Shown: in pieces, positions 8,775 through 16,875 of the stretch
How the letters are laid out: each line of letters starts with the position of its first letter
Position numbering within the stretch: the first letter of the stretch is position 1
From: JBGVSA01 sp041807905
Lineage (GTDB): Bacteria > Pseudomonadota > Gammaproteobacteria > Burkholderiales > Rhodocyclaceae
Assembly (NCBI RefSeq): GCF_041807905.1
Contig: NZ_JBGVSA010000005.1
Coordinates: forward strand, 124,001-188,000
Length of the DNA stretch: 64,000 nucleotides
Direction of reading: 5' to 3'
Made by a program: the position numbers and the translations under genes
Notes under the pieces: generated by a model
Seen by the model: only the letters and a program-made list of their open reading frames with translations
What the model was told of the DNA's origin: nothing
The model's database searches: none

Positions 8775-9544
8775 TCCGGCTTGCGCGAGAAGACCTTCAC
8801 GCGGATTTCGTTGGCGAGTTCATGGAACACAGGGTCGGACAGCGTCTGCAGGTTGCGCGGGCGGGCCAGCGGCACGTCGATGATCTCGGCCACACGCCCG
8901 GGGCGCGCGCTCATTACCACGATGCGATCGGACAGCAGCAGCGCCTCCTGGATCGAGTGGGTCACGAAGACCACCGTCTTGGGGCGCTCGCTCCAGATTC
9001 TCAGCAGTTCGAAGCTCATTTCGTCGCGCGTCAGCGCATCGAGCGCGGAGAACGGTTCGTCCATCAGCAGAATGTCTGGGTCATGCAACAGCGATCGCGC
9101 GATGGCCACGCGCTGCTGCATGCCGCCGGACAGTTCGTTCGGGCGCTTGGCGGCGAAATCGCGCAGTCCGATCATTGCCAGCAGCTCTCGCGCGCGCTCC
9201 TTGTCGCGATCGTCCACGCGGCCGTACTTGTGCTTCATCGGAAAGGTGATGTTGTCGAGCACAGACAGCCACGGTAGCAAGGTCGGCTTCTGAAACACTA
9301 CGCCGATCTCGTCACGGGGCTCGGTGACAGGCAGATCGTAGATCGACACGGTGCCCGCGCTCGGCCGGAGCAGCCCGGCGATCAACCGCAGGATGGTGGA
9401 TTTTCCGCAGCCCGAAGGGCCGATGACGGCGACGAATTCGTGCCTGTTGAGCGACAGATTGACGTTGTCCAGTGCGGTGACGGGGCTGCCGTCGCTGGAG
9501 ACGAAAGTCTGCGTGACACCGTCCAGCTCGATGACGTATCCCAT
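8771..9544 (-). CDS. ABC transporter ATP-binding protein, SsuB/TauB type
   Basis: Cytoplasmic ATPase of the importer. With the start at 9544 it has 257 residues, Walker A GPSGCGKS at 42-49, the signature LSGGMQQRVAIARS, Walker B ILLMDEPFSALD and a switch histidine in VFVTHS. The frame is open to a GTG at 9610, but similarity starts at MGYVIELDGV, so the ATG at 9544 is preferred. Between it and the binding-protein gene lie 113 bases with a strong GC hairpin. Confidence 0.9.
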   Translation of the reverse strand: MGYVIELDGVTQTFVSSDGSPVTALDNVNLSLNRHEFVAVIGPSGCGKSTILRLIAGLLRPSAGTVSIYDLPVTEPRDEIGVVFQKPTLLPWLSVLDNITFPMKHKYGRVDDRDKERARELLAMIGLRDFAAKRPNELSGGMQQRVAIARSLLHDPDILLMDEPFSALDALTRDEMSFELLRIWSERPKTVVFVTHSIQEALLLSDRIVVMSARPGRVAEIIDVPLARPRNLQTLSDPVFHELANEIRVKVFSRKPE

Positions 9545-9621
9545 GACAGTCGGGTCTTTCTCTGGGCGCCAGAGCGCCGGGGTTGGTGCCATCACGCGCG
9601 GTGCCGGCACTTCTCGTTGTG

Positions 9622-9643
9622 AGGCGCCGCCCGCGCGGCGCCT
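9622..9643. repeat. GC-rich hairpin between binding-protein and ATPase genes
   Basis: A perfect 9-base inverted repeat, AGGCGCCGC and GCGGCGCCT, with a 4-base loop CCGC. No T-run follows on either strand, so it is not a standard terminator. It may stabilise the upstream binding-protein mRNA or partly block transcription, which would give more binding protein than ATPase or permease. Confidence 0.5.
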
Positions 9644-9657
9644 GGAGCATTGCGCGA

Positions 9658-10644
9658 CTATTTGGGCAGGAAGCTGCGATCGACGATTTTCTCGGGGTCG
9701 ATCTTGTTCGGCGCGTAGTCCATCGACTTGGCCACCCAGGTCCAGGTCGCGGCCAGCAGCTTTGGTTCGAATATGCCGACGCCATCGCGTTTGGAGATGT
9801 CGTTCTGGATCAGCGGAATCGATGCACGCAGTTCGGCTTCCAGCGTGGCGACGTCGGCTTCGGGCACCATCGCCTTGAGGTCCGCCGCGGCCTTGGCCGG
9901 ATTGGCCAACGCGAAGTCGACCGACTTCCTGAATGCGCGCATGAAGCGGCGCAGCACTTCAGGGCGCTCCTTGATCATTTTGTCGGAGGCGAACATCGAA
10001 TAGCCGTAACCGTCCAGGCCGAAGTTCGACCACGGCACCACCGCCAGTTGCTTGCCGGCCTGGCCCAGCACTTTGTCGAAGGCCGGGGCGACGGTCACCC
10101 AGTTGATGGTTGCGTCGACCTTGCCCTGCGCCAGCATCGGCGCCAGCGCGCTCGGGTCGACCTTGAGCAGCTTCACCTTCGACGGATCGATGCCATTGGC
10201 TTCAAGCACGACCGGCCACAGCGCGTTCGATGATGAGAACGTCGGCGTCGCGACCGTCTTGCCGGCGATCGATTTGATGCTGTCGATGCCGCTGCCCTTG
10301 GCGGTGAAAAGCGCATCGGGCTGCTTGGAATAGAGCGACATGATCGCCTTGACCGGTGCGTTGCTCTCTGCGGCGGCCATCATCAGCGCGGCCAGTCCGC
10401 CACCGCCCACGTCGGCGTTGCCCGTGGCGACCTTGGTGATGGCGTCGGACGAACCGCGCCCCGGGAGGATCTGCACTTCCAGTCCTTCCGCGGCGAAGTA
10501 GCCTTCCTTGACGCCGACGTACGAGAACGCCTTGTCGCCGCCGGGCAGCCAGTCGAGCTGCATGACGACCTTGTCGGCGGCGTGCGCCGCGCTCATGCCG
10601 AATGCGAGCAGCGCAGCGGCGATCAGTTTTTTGCTGTGATTCAT
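9658..10644 (-). CDS. ABC transporter periplasmic substrate-binding protein (NMT1/SsuA-like)
   Basis: 328 residues with a Sec signal peptide (KK followed by a hydrophobic core, cleavage after AHA at about residue 22). The mature part begins ADKVVMQLDWLPGGDKAFSYVG, typical of the NMT1/THI5-like group that binds pyrimidine precursors, sulfonates, nitrate or aromatic compounds. It delivers substrate to the permease encoded downstream. Genes for a hydrolase and an oxygenase lie upstream in the same operon, so the imported compound is probably their substrate. Specificity is not deducible. Confidence 0.88.
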   Translation of the reverse strand: MNHSKKLIAAALLAFGMSAAHAADKVVMQLDWLPGGDKAFSYVGVKEGYFAAEGLEVQILPGRGSSDAITKVATGNADVGGGGLAALMMAAAESNAPVKAIMSLYSKQPDALFTAKGSGIDSIKSIAGKTVATPTFSSSNALWPVVLEANGIDPSKVKLLKVDPSALAPMLAQGKVDATINWVTVAPAFDKVLGQAGKQLAVVPWSNFGLDGYGYSMFASDKMIKERPEVLRRFMRAFRKSVDFALANPAKAAADLKAMVPEADVATLEAELRASIPLIQNDISKRDGVGIFEPKLLAATWTWVAKSMDYAPNKIDPEKIVDRSFLPK

Positions 10645-10692
10645 GATGGACTCCTGTCGGGATGAGTGATGTCGGGATCGGTGCTGCGTTGC

Positions 10693-11469
10693 TCAGGCAT
10701 CTGCGGTCGTGCTGGTGGCGAGCATTTCCTCCAGCGCAGCATGAAGACGTACGGCCAGTTCCTGCGGCCGGGCCAGTTGCGGAACGTGTCCACAATCCAT
10801 CTCGATGACCGTGGCGCCCGGCGAGAGCGCCAGCATCTTCTGCTGCAGAGGCGGGACCACCGAGCGATCCTGCAGCGCTTGCACGTAGAGACGCGGCACG
10901 CGGCCGTAGCGCTGCGTCGTGAGTCGGGGCGCCATCTTTCGGCCACTCTCCGGTTGCGGACGCAATAGCGACACGGCCCGCGCAGCGGCGTCTGGTTCGC
11001 AGTCCGGGACAAAGATCTGGCGCGCCGCCACGGCGGGGGCAGTGGTGAAGCGGCCGTCGTCGGACCACTCCAGAAACGGCGCGATGCCATCCAGATCGGC
11101 CAGCGGATCGTCCTGCTGGCACAGGTCGATAAGCTTGCCGAAGGACATGCCCGAGGGCAGCATCATGCCCGCCAGATATACGAGTGCGGCGACGCGATCG
11201 GGGGCCACTTCCGCGAGCTGAGACGCGGTGATGCCACCTCCGCTGTGACCCACCACGACCGCGGGGCCGTCGAAGCGCGCCAGCGCATGCAAGGCAGCGG
11301 CAACGTATTCCTCCAACGACGCGGAATCGTGAGCATGTGGTCCCCAGCCATTGCCCGGCAGATCGACGGCAGTGATATTCCAGCCGCGGCGCGCCATCTC
11401 CGGCCGCCAGGCATCGAATGACCATGCGCCCTGCCAGGCACCGTGAATGAGCAGCATGTTGCGTGTCAT
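10693..11469 (-). CDS. Alpha/beta hydrolase
   Basis: 258 residues. The nucleophile is Ser76 in VVVGHSGGGI, the oxyanion-hole motif is LLIHGAWQGAW near the N-terminus, and the catalytic His is in the C-terminal MDCGHVPQL. The overall pattern resembles plant-esterase/salicylate-esterase-like (MES/pheophorbidase) hydrolases. The ATG at 11469 is chosen because TGAGGAC sits in front of it and the LLIHG strand starts just after; the longer frame to 11553 would overlap the oxygenase gene. It lies 10 bases after the oxygenase stop and upstream of the ABC importer. It probably cleaves an ester, lactone or amide taken up by that importer. Confidence 0.85.
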   Translation of the reverse strand: MTRNMLLIHGAWQGAWSFDAWRPEMARRGWNITAVDLPGNGWGPHAHDSASLEEYVAAALHALARFDGPAVVVGHSGGGITASQLAEVAPDRVAALVYLAGMMLPSGMSFGKLIDLCQQDDPLADLDGIAPFLEWSDDGRFTTAPAVAARQIFVPDCEPDAAARAVSLLRPQPESGRKMAPRLTTQRYGRVPRLYVQALQDRSVVPPLQQKMLALSPGATVIEMDCGHVPQLARPQELAVRLHAALEEMLATSTTADA

Positions 11470-11479
11470 GACGATGTCC

Positions 11480-12457
11480 TCACGCGTAGGTGCGGCGATA
11501 GCACTCGGCCAGGTGCTGTTCGACGGTGATGGGCGGATGCAATGGAAGCTCACCGGGCGCGAGGCAGGTCGGCAGGCATTCGACGACGTGGTCCGGATTG
11601 CCGGTCAGGAAGAACGGGATCGAATGCCGCTCGCGGCCCGACACGTTGATGACCCGGTGCAGGGTCGAGCGATAGCGCCCGTTGGTCCAGCGGGCGATGA
11701 GGTCGCCGATGTTGACCACGTAGGTGCCGGGCACGGGGGGCGCGTCGATCCAGCCGCTAGAGGCCGCGTCCCACACTTGCAGGCCGCCCGAGTCGTCCTG
11801 CATGAGCAGCGTGAGGCTGCCGAAATCGGTGTGCGCACCGCAGCCTTTTTCGCCCGGCGATGGGTTGGGTGGCTGCGGCGGGTAGTGCAGCAGGCGCAGC
11901 GTGGCCATGGCATCCGCGAGGAACGGACGGAAATGGTGTTCGGGCAGATCTAGCGATAGGGCGAGCCCGCGCATCAGGACTTCGCCGAGCGCGAACACTT
12001 CGGTGAAGTACGCCTCCATCGTGGAGCGGAAACCGGGCAAGCCTTCGGGCCACATGTTGGGGCCGTGATTGAACTTGCCGGCGCGCACGCGAGGATCGTC
12101 TTCGGTCAAATCCTGCCCGATGTAGAAACCCTCTTTCAGGTCGGGCGGGGCGTCACGCTCCAGCGTTTGTGCGCGCAGCGGCTCATAGCCGCGATTGCAT
12201 CGCGACAGCGCCTTGTTGAGCGCCAGTTTGTCGTCCATTGGTTGGTCGAAGAAGCGCTCCGCTTCGTCAAATGCGCGATCAATCAGCTCGGGTGCAATGC
12301 CGTGGTTGCGGATGTAGAAGAAGCCGCGCGTCTCGCAGGCGTCCCGCAACTGGCGACCCACTGCATGGCGAGCCGCCGCGTCTCCGTCGCGCAGCGCCGC
12401 GACGTCGATGAGGGGCAGCGTGGGCGCCGGCCGGACGGCGGTCGATTCTTTGTGCAT
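11480..12457 (-). CDS. 2-oxoglutarate/Fe(II)-dependent oxygenase, isopenicillin-N-synthase family
   Basis: 325 residues. It has an N-terminal DIOX_N domain (PLIDVAALRDGD, GFFYIRNHGI) and a C-terminal jelly-roll with iron ligands His209 and Asp211 (GAHTDFGSLTLL) and His267 (TLHRVINVSG). RHSIPFF supplies the Arg and Ser that bind 2-oxoglutarate. All catalytic residues are present. Bacterial members hydroxylate small acids, sulfonates, amino acids or herbicides. As first gene of an operon with a hydrolase and an importer it is probably catabolic. A perfect 8-base inverted repeat lies about 85 bases upstream, and a LysR-type gene precedes it on the same strand. Confidence 0.88.
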   Translation of the reverse strand: MHKESTAVRPAPTLPLIDVAALRDGDAAARHAVGRQLRDACETRGFFYIRNHGIAPELIDRAFDEAERFFDQPMDDKLALNKALSRCNRGYEPLRAQTLERDAPPDLKEGFYIGQDLTEDDPRVRAGKFNHGPNMWPEGLPGFRSTMEAYFTEVFALGEVLMRGLALSLDLPEHHFRPFLADAMATLRLLHYPPQPPNPSPGEKGCGAHTDFGSLTLLMQDDSGGLQVWDAASSGWIDAPPVPGTYVVNIGDLIARWTNGRYRSTLHRVINVSGRERHSIPFFLTGNPDHVVECLPTCLAPGELPLHPPITVEQHLAECYRRTYA

Positions 12458-12758
12458 GCTGGGGCTCCGTGTGTTCTCTTGTTGGAGCCCAGTCTATGAA
12501 GCGGCCGGATTGGCGAGGTAGCGCCGTTTTTTGCCTGGGGTGATGCCGAAACGGCATCAGGCGAACGCTGGCGCACAAGTGTTATGCGGGAATCGATATG
12601 AACGGACCCGCCGGTATACGGCCAGCGCGATATGCGACGGGCGCGGCGACCAGGCCACGGCACGGTCCTGCCGCGTCGGCACGACGGACTGCGAGCGCAG
12701 CGCCGATCGCCGCGGCTGGCGCTCGATCGCGTGGCGATATCCAGCCGGCGAATATCCG
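12458..12758. other. Intergenic region between lysR-type gene and oxygenase operon
   Basis: This 301-base gap lies between two minus-strand genes. It probably holds the promoter of the oxygenase-importer operon. I see an imperfect inverted repeat (CTGGGGCTCC and GGAGCCCAG) just upstream of the oxygenase start at about 12458-12493, and the perfect inverted repeat at 12541-12559. No convincing gene is present in the remainder. Confidence 0.5.
12541..12559. promoter_or_regulatory. Perfect inverted repeat, possible LysR-type operator
   Basis: TGATGCCG and CGGCATCA are separated by AAA. The dyad contains the T-N11-A spacing typical of LysR-type binding sites and lies about 85 bases upstream of the oxygenase start, near the usual recognition-site distance. 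The LysR-type gene upstream on the same strand is the natural candidate regulator. The sequence shows the dyad; binding is inference. Confidence 0.45.
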
Positions 12759-13733
12759 CTATGCGCCGGATGGGGTCGCCACCGAGCTTTGGCCGGGGGC
12801 GTGTGGCGGTTCGATCGGCGCGCGATCGATGAGGCTGCGCGAATCCAGTTCCTCGGTGAGCAGGCGGATGAACGCATCCAGCGCGGGGGGCAGGGCGCGT
12901 CCCGCACGCACGTAGATGCCCAGGTCGCAGATAACCGGCTCCGGCGCACGCAGCGGAACGAAGGCAAGGCGTCCTTCGCGCAGATCGCGCTCAAGGCCCA
13001 CGCGCGTCTGGAAAGCGACGCCGATGCCGCGCGCTGCAATGCTCTTGGCGAGCTCGAGCGACGAGGTCTCGGTCAGGATGGTGAGCGGCTTCTTGTGATG
13101 CGCGACGATGGGGCGCAGCGCAGCGTGGATCGATAGTTCCGGACTTGCCATGATCAGCGGATAGCGTGCGCATTCCGCGAAGCTCACCGTGTCGAGCGAG
13201 GCCAGCGGGTGGTCGGGGCGCACGACAGCGCCCATCTGGAAGCGGGCCAGGGCGAATTGATGCAGGGCGGCGTCGCGTTCGATCGAAAAACTGATGGCGA
13301 CATCCGCATCGGCCTGTGCCACGGCCTGCGCGGCCTGCTGGGACCCGGCGGTGCGCACGCTGATCCGCACCTGTGGATGACGCGTGAGCATGCGCTCCAG
13401 CACAGCGGGCAGCACGTCGGCGTTCACGCCTTCGATCGACACCACCGACAATTCGCCGCGACGGATGCCGCGCAGGGCGTCGAGCTCGTGCTGCAGGCGC
13501 TGTTCTTCCTGCAGCACCGAGATCACGTGGCGAGAGAAGACCTCGCCAGCAGGGGTCAGCTTGAGGCCGTCGGCCATGCGCTCGAAGAGCGGAAAGCCGA
13601 TTTCGTCCTCCAGTTGCAGCAACTGCCGGTTGAGCGCCGACGAGGCAACGTGCAACTGCCGTGCTGCACCGCGGATGGACCCGCAACGCCGGATCGTGTC
13701 GAAATACTTCAGGGCGCGTGCGTGGATGTGCAC
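12759..13733 (-). CDS. LysR-family transcriptional regulator
   Basis: 324 residues. The N-terminal winged HTH covers about residues 3-62 (ALKYFDTIRRCGSIRGAARQ, then SSALNRQLLQLEDEIG and LFERMADGLKLTPAG). A LysR substrate-binding domain follows from about residue 90. The start is GTG at 13733, with GGAGAG upstream. It is encoded on the same strand as the oxygenase-hydrolase-ABC operon and about 300 bases upstream, so it likely controls that operon. Its effector is unknown. Confidence 0.88.
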   Translation of the reverse strand: MHIHARALKYFDTIRRCGSIRGAARQLHVASSALNRQLLQLEDEIGFPLFERMADGLKLTPAGEVFSRHVISVLQEEQRLQHELDALRGIRRGELSVVSIEGVNADVLPAVLERMLTRHPQVRISVRTAGSQQAAQAVAQADADVAISFSIERDAALHQFALARFQMGAVVRPDHPLASLDTVSFAECARYPLIMASPELSIHAALRPIVAHHKKPLTILTETSSLELAKSIAARGIGVAFQTRVGLERDLREGRLAFVPLRAPEPVICDLGIYVRAGRALPPALDAFIRLLTEELDSRSLIDRAPIEPPHAPGQSSVATPSGA

Positions 13734-14028
13734 GATTGTGTCTCTCCGTGAATTCGCCGGCCTTTCGGCGGCGCGGCGCCGGTACCGCAGGCGGGCCGGT
13801 TATATTAGGCGGCCTGCGCGCCGATGTGCTGGCGAAGCTCGCGTGCGCGATATAACGATGTGCTACCGGGCGTCATTGATCCATGTCTAATGGGTCAGGC
13901 CGCCACCTTACAACGATCTCAGAAATTGCTATCGTTCAGGTTTATCGGTTTTGCCGTTCGTGATGGGCAAAAACTCTGTCTCTCGGACAATAATTCCCCC
14001 TACTTCACACCCAATTCAGGTCGGAGCA
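13734..14028. other. Divergent intergenic region lysR-type gene / kdgK
   Basis: A 295-base gap with lower GC than its surroundings, especially around 13900-14020. It must hold promoters for the leftward LysR-type gene and the rightward kdgK. An AT-rich ACAATAATT at about 13987 could be a -10 region for kdgK, but I see no clear paired -35. No gene is supported here. Confidence 0.4.
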
Positions 14029-14973
14029 ATGAACAATAAGTGTCGTATTGCGCTGTTCGGCGAGTGCATGATCGAGATGCGTGGCCAGATGTTCGGCACC
14101 ATGCAGCAGAACTTTGGTGGCGATACGCTCAATACGGCGGTTTATCTGGCGCGGCTCGGCGCTGACGCGGGCATCGAAGTGTCCTACGCCACGCAGCTCG
14201 GTACCGACGCCTACAGCGACGCCATGGTTGCGGCCTGGCAACTCGAAGGCATCGACGTCAGCATGGTGGCGCGCGACGAGGGCAAGATGCCCGGCCTGTA
14301 CACCATCCAGGTCGACGACGCCGGCGAACGCACTTTCTACTATTGGCGCGACATGAGCGCTGCCAAGGATTACTTCCACGAAGGCCAGGCCAGTGCGCTG
14401 GAAGACCGCATCGAGTCTCTCGACGCTTTCTACTACAGCGGTATCAGCCTGGCCGTGCTGCCGCCCGAAGGGCGCGAACGCCTGTTCTCTTTCGTCGATC
14501 GCCTGCGCGCGCGCGGTGGCAAGGTGTTCTTCGACAACAACTTCCGCAAGCGCCTGTGGATGGCCGATGCCGACGCGACCAAATGGTACGACCGCGCCTT
14601 CGCCACCTCCGACATGGTCATGATCACGCTGGAAGACAACCAGGCCATCTACGACATCGCCGACGAAGAATCCGCACTCGCGCACTGCTACTCGCTGCCG
14701 CCCGACGAGGTGGTCATCAAGCGCGGTGTCGATCCGACCATCGTGCGCATTCGTGGCATGGAGCCGATCATCGTGCCAACCTTCAAGGTACCGAAGGTGG
14801 TCGACACGACTGGCGCAGGGGATTCCTTTGCCGGTGGCTACCTCGCCGCGCGCCTGCAGGGCCAGCCGCCCGAAACCGCCGCACGCTCGGGCAACAAGAT
14901 TGCTTCCATCGTCGTTCAGCACCCGGGCGCGATCATCCCGCGCGAAGCAATGCCGGTGTTTTTCTTTTCCTGA
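14029..14973 (+). CDS. kdgK: 2-dehydro-3-deoxygluconokinase (PfkB family)
   Basis: KdgK phosphorylates 2-keto-3-deoxygluconate to KDPG, the common end of hexuronate breakdown before KDPG aldolase. The 314-residue protein has the PfkB N-terminal glycine motif (QNFGGDTLNTAVYLARLG) and the C-terminal VVDTTGAGDSFAGGYLA, whose Asp is the catalytic base. The ATG at 14029 follows GGAG; the longer frame to 13951 is not supported. uxaB and uxaA follow on the same strand, which supports the specific kinase call. KDPG aldolase and uronate isomerase are not in the window. Confidence 0.9.
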   Translation: MNNKCRIALFGECMIEMRGQMFGTMQQNFGGDTLNTAVYLARLGADAGIEVSYATQLGTDAYSDAMVAAWQLEGIDVSMVARDEGKMPGLYTIQVDDAGERTFYYWRDMSAAKDYFHEGQASALEDRIESLDAFYYSGISLAVLPPEGRERLFSFVDRLRARGGKVFFDNNFRKRLWMADADATKWYDRAFATSDMVMITLEDNQAIYDIADEESALAHCYSLPPDEVVIKRGVDPTIVRIRGMEPIIVPTFKVPKVVDTTGAGDSFAGGYLAARLQGQPPETAARSGNKIASIVVQHPGAIIPREAMPVFFFS

Positions 14974-15055
14974 CAACGCTGTCCTAGCGCATGGCTTTTG
15001 TCAGGCTAGGCGGCTAGAATTGGTCGGTTTTTCCGATAGTTGTCGGACTTGTGAG

Positions 15056-15106
15056 GGCGCCGGGAGCTGGCGCCTTCTGATAACAGGCGCGCCGGGTCCC
15101 GGCGCG
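15056..15106 (+). repeat. Two tandem GC hairpins in the kdgK-uxaB gap
   Basis: GGCGCC (15056-15061) pairs with GGCGCC (15069-15074). CGCGCCGGG (15088-15096) pairs with CCCGGCGCG (15098-15106). TACGTTTTG and then the uxaB ribosome-binding site follow. The second hairpin plus TTTT resembles a weak terminator or attenuator between kdgK and uxaB. Confidence 0.45.
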
Positions 15107-15131
15107 TACGTTTTGTCGAGGAGAATCTGCT

Positions 15132-16655
15132 GTGCCGAGCCTGAATCGCCAAACCCTGTCGGCCCTGAACGCCGGCGTCGAAGCCGCTGCCCCCAACGAC
15201 CTGCCTGTCACGCGCATCCTGCAGATCGGTGACGGCAACTTCCTGCGTGCTTTCGTCGAATGGATGGTCGACGTCACCAACGGCACCGGCAAGTTCAATG
15301 GCCGCGTCACGATCGCCAGCCCGTTGCCCGTTGGCTGTACTGACAAGATTACCGCCCAGGAAGGGCTCTACACTGTGCTGCTGCGCGGTGTGCAGCAGGG
15401 CAAGCAAGTGACCTCGCGTCGTCTCATCACCTGCGTCGACAAGGCGATGAATCCCTACGCGGAGTGGGACGCCTTCCTGGCTTGCGCGGCCGATCCGAGC
15501 CTGCGTTTCGTGGTCTCCAACACCACCGAAGCCGGTATCGCCTACGCTGAAGAAGCGCTCGAATCCGGCAAGTGCCCGAACAACTTCCCGGCCAAGGTCA
15601 CCGCACTCCTGTACCACCGCTTCGTCCAACTGGGCGGCACCGCCAAGACTGGTCTCGTCTTCCTGCCCTGCGAACTGATCGAAGCCAACGGCACCAACCT
15701 GCGCCGCTACGTGCTGCAGCATGCCGCAGCCTGGAACCTGCCGGCGGAATTCGTCCAGTGGGTCGAGCGCGACAACGTCTTCCTGAATACGCTGGTCGAT
15801 CGCATCGTCCCGGGCTTCCCGGCGGGCGAGGCCGACGCGCTGTATGCCGAACTGGGTTACACCGATCCGCTGATGGTGGCGGCCGAGCCGTTCCACCTGT
15901 GGGTGATCGAAGGCCCGCGCGAGCGCCTGCAGGCGCTGTCTGACGAATTCCCGCTGGCCAAGGCTGGCCTGGACGTGGTGTGGACCGACGATCTGCGTCC
16001 CTACCGCACCCGCAAGGTTCGTATCCTGAACGGCGCGCATACTGCCAGCGCGCTGGCCGCCTATACGGCCGGCATCGACACCGTCAAGGGCATGATCGAC
16101 GACGAAGTCGTCTCCAAGTACCTCGACAAGCTGATGTTCGAAGAGATCGTGCCGTTCGTGCCGCTGGCCGACGCCGAGCGCAAGCAATACGCCGCCACCA
16201 TCATGGAGCGTTTTGCCAACCCGTTCATCCGCCACGAGCTGATCTCGATCGCGCTGAACTCGGTTTCGAAGTGGCAAGTGCGCGTGCTGCCGACGGTGAA
16301 GGATTTCGCCGCCGATCGCGGTATCTCGCCGGCTTGCCTGGGCTTTTCGCTGGCTGCGCTGCTGAACTTCTATCACGGCAGCTTCAACGCGGCTGGCGAA
16401 TACGTCGGCAACCGTGATGGCCAGCCGTACCCGATCAAGGACAACGCCGAAGTGCTGGCCGTGTTGTCCGAAGCCTGGCGCAACTGGCAACCGGGCCAGC
16501 CGACGGCGGCGCTGGTCAAGAGCGTTCTGGCCGATGCGCGGCTCTGGGGCGAAGATCTCAACGCCATCAAGGGCCTGACCGACGTGGTCACGCAAGAGCT
16601 GGACAACATCAAGGTCAAGGGCGTGAAAACGGCCATGAGAGAGCTGGCTGTCTGA
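15132..16655 (+). CDS. uxaB: Tagaturonate reductase (altronate oxidoreductase)
   Basis: UxaB reduces D-tagaturonate to D-altronate with NADH in galacturonate catabolism. The 507-residue protein aligns in order with the E. coli enzyme: RILQIGDGNFLRAFVEWMVD, RFVVSNTTEAGI, FLPCELIEANG, STLVDRIVPG-like NTLVDRIVPGFP, and KVRILNGAHTA with the catalytic lysine/histidine region of the long-chain mannitol-dehydrogenase family. The start is GTG at 15132 behind GAGGAGA. uxaA, for the next step, follows after 220 bases. Confidence 0.92.
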   Translation: MPSLNRQTLSALNAGVEAAAPNDLPVTRILQIGDGNFLRAFVEWMVDVTNGTGKFNGRVTIASPLPVGCTDKITAQEGLYTVLLRGVQQGKQVTSRRLITCVDKAMNPYAEWDAFLACAADPSLRFVVSNTTEAGIAYAEEALESGKCPNNFPAKVTALLYHRFVQLGGTAKTGLVFLPCELIEANGTNLRRYVLQHAAAWNLPAEFVQWVERDNVFLNTLVDRIVPGFPAGEADALYAELGYTDPLMVAAEPFHLWVIEGPRERLQALSDEFPLAKAGLDVVWTDDLRPYRTRKVRILNGAHTASALAAYTAGIDTVKGMIDDEVVSKYLDKLMFEEIVPFVPLADAERKQYAATIMERFANPFIRHELISIALNSVSKWQVRVLPTVKDFAADRGISPACLGFSLAALLNFYHGSFNAAGEYVGNRDGQPYPIKDNAEVLAVLSEAWRNWQPGQPTAALVKSVLADARLWGEDLNAIKGLTDVVTQELDNIKVKGVKTAMRELAV

Positions 16656-16665
16656 CAACTGCAAA

Positions 16666-16745
16666 AGCCTGTTGCAGGTGCGCCGACGGCGTTGCCGTGC
16701 CACATCGGTGGTACTAAGGTGACGTCTTGCGCGCGGCAACAGGCT
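16666..16745. repeat. Spaced 10-base inverted repeat in the uxaB-uxaA gap
   Basis: AGCCTGTTGC (16666-16675) and GCAACAGGCT (16736-16745) are perfect complements 60 bases apart, starting 11 bases after the uxaB stop. They could close a large mRNA stem between the two genes or form a spaced operator. No T-run follows. The rest of the 220-base gap has a short GCCGT/ACGGC hairpin just upstream of the uxaA ribosome-binding site. Confidence 0.4.
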
Positions 16746-16875
16746 GCCAGCCGGCGCCGGGCCTCATGGGTCCGGCTCTTGCAAGCGAATACTCCGCCAC
16801 CATCTGACGAATGATAGGCGTGCGGAGTCTAACAACGTAGCAGGCGCCGTTTCCTTACGGCGAGGAGTCCCCATC

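Noticed and set aside
15006..16739. 577-codon minus-strand frame opposite uxaB
   Set aside because: uxaB on the plus strand has full-length similarity; the antisense frame has no recognisable domain.
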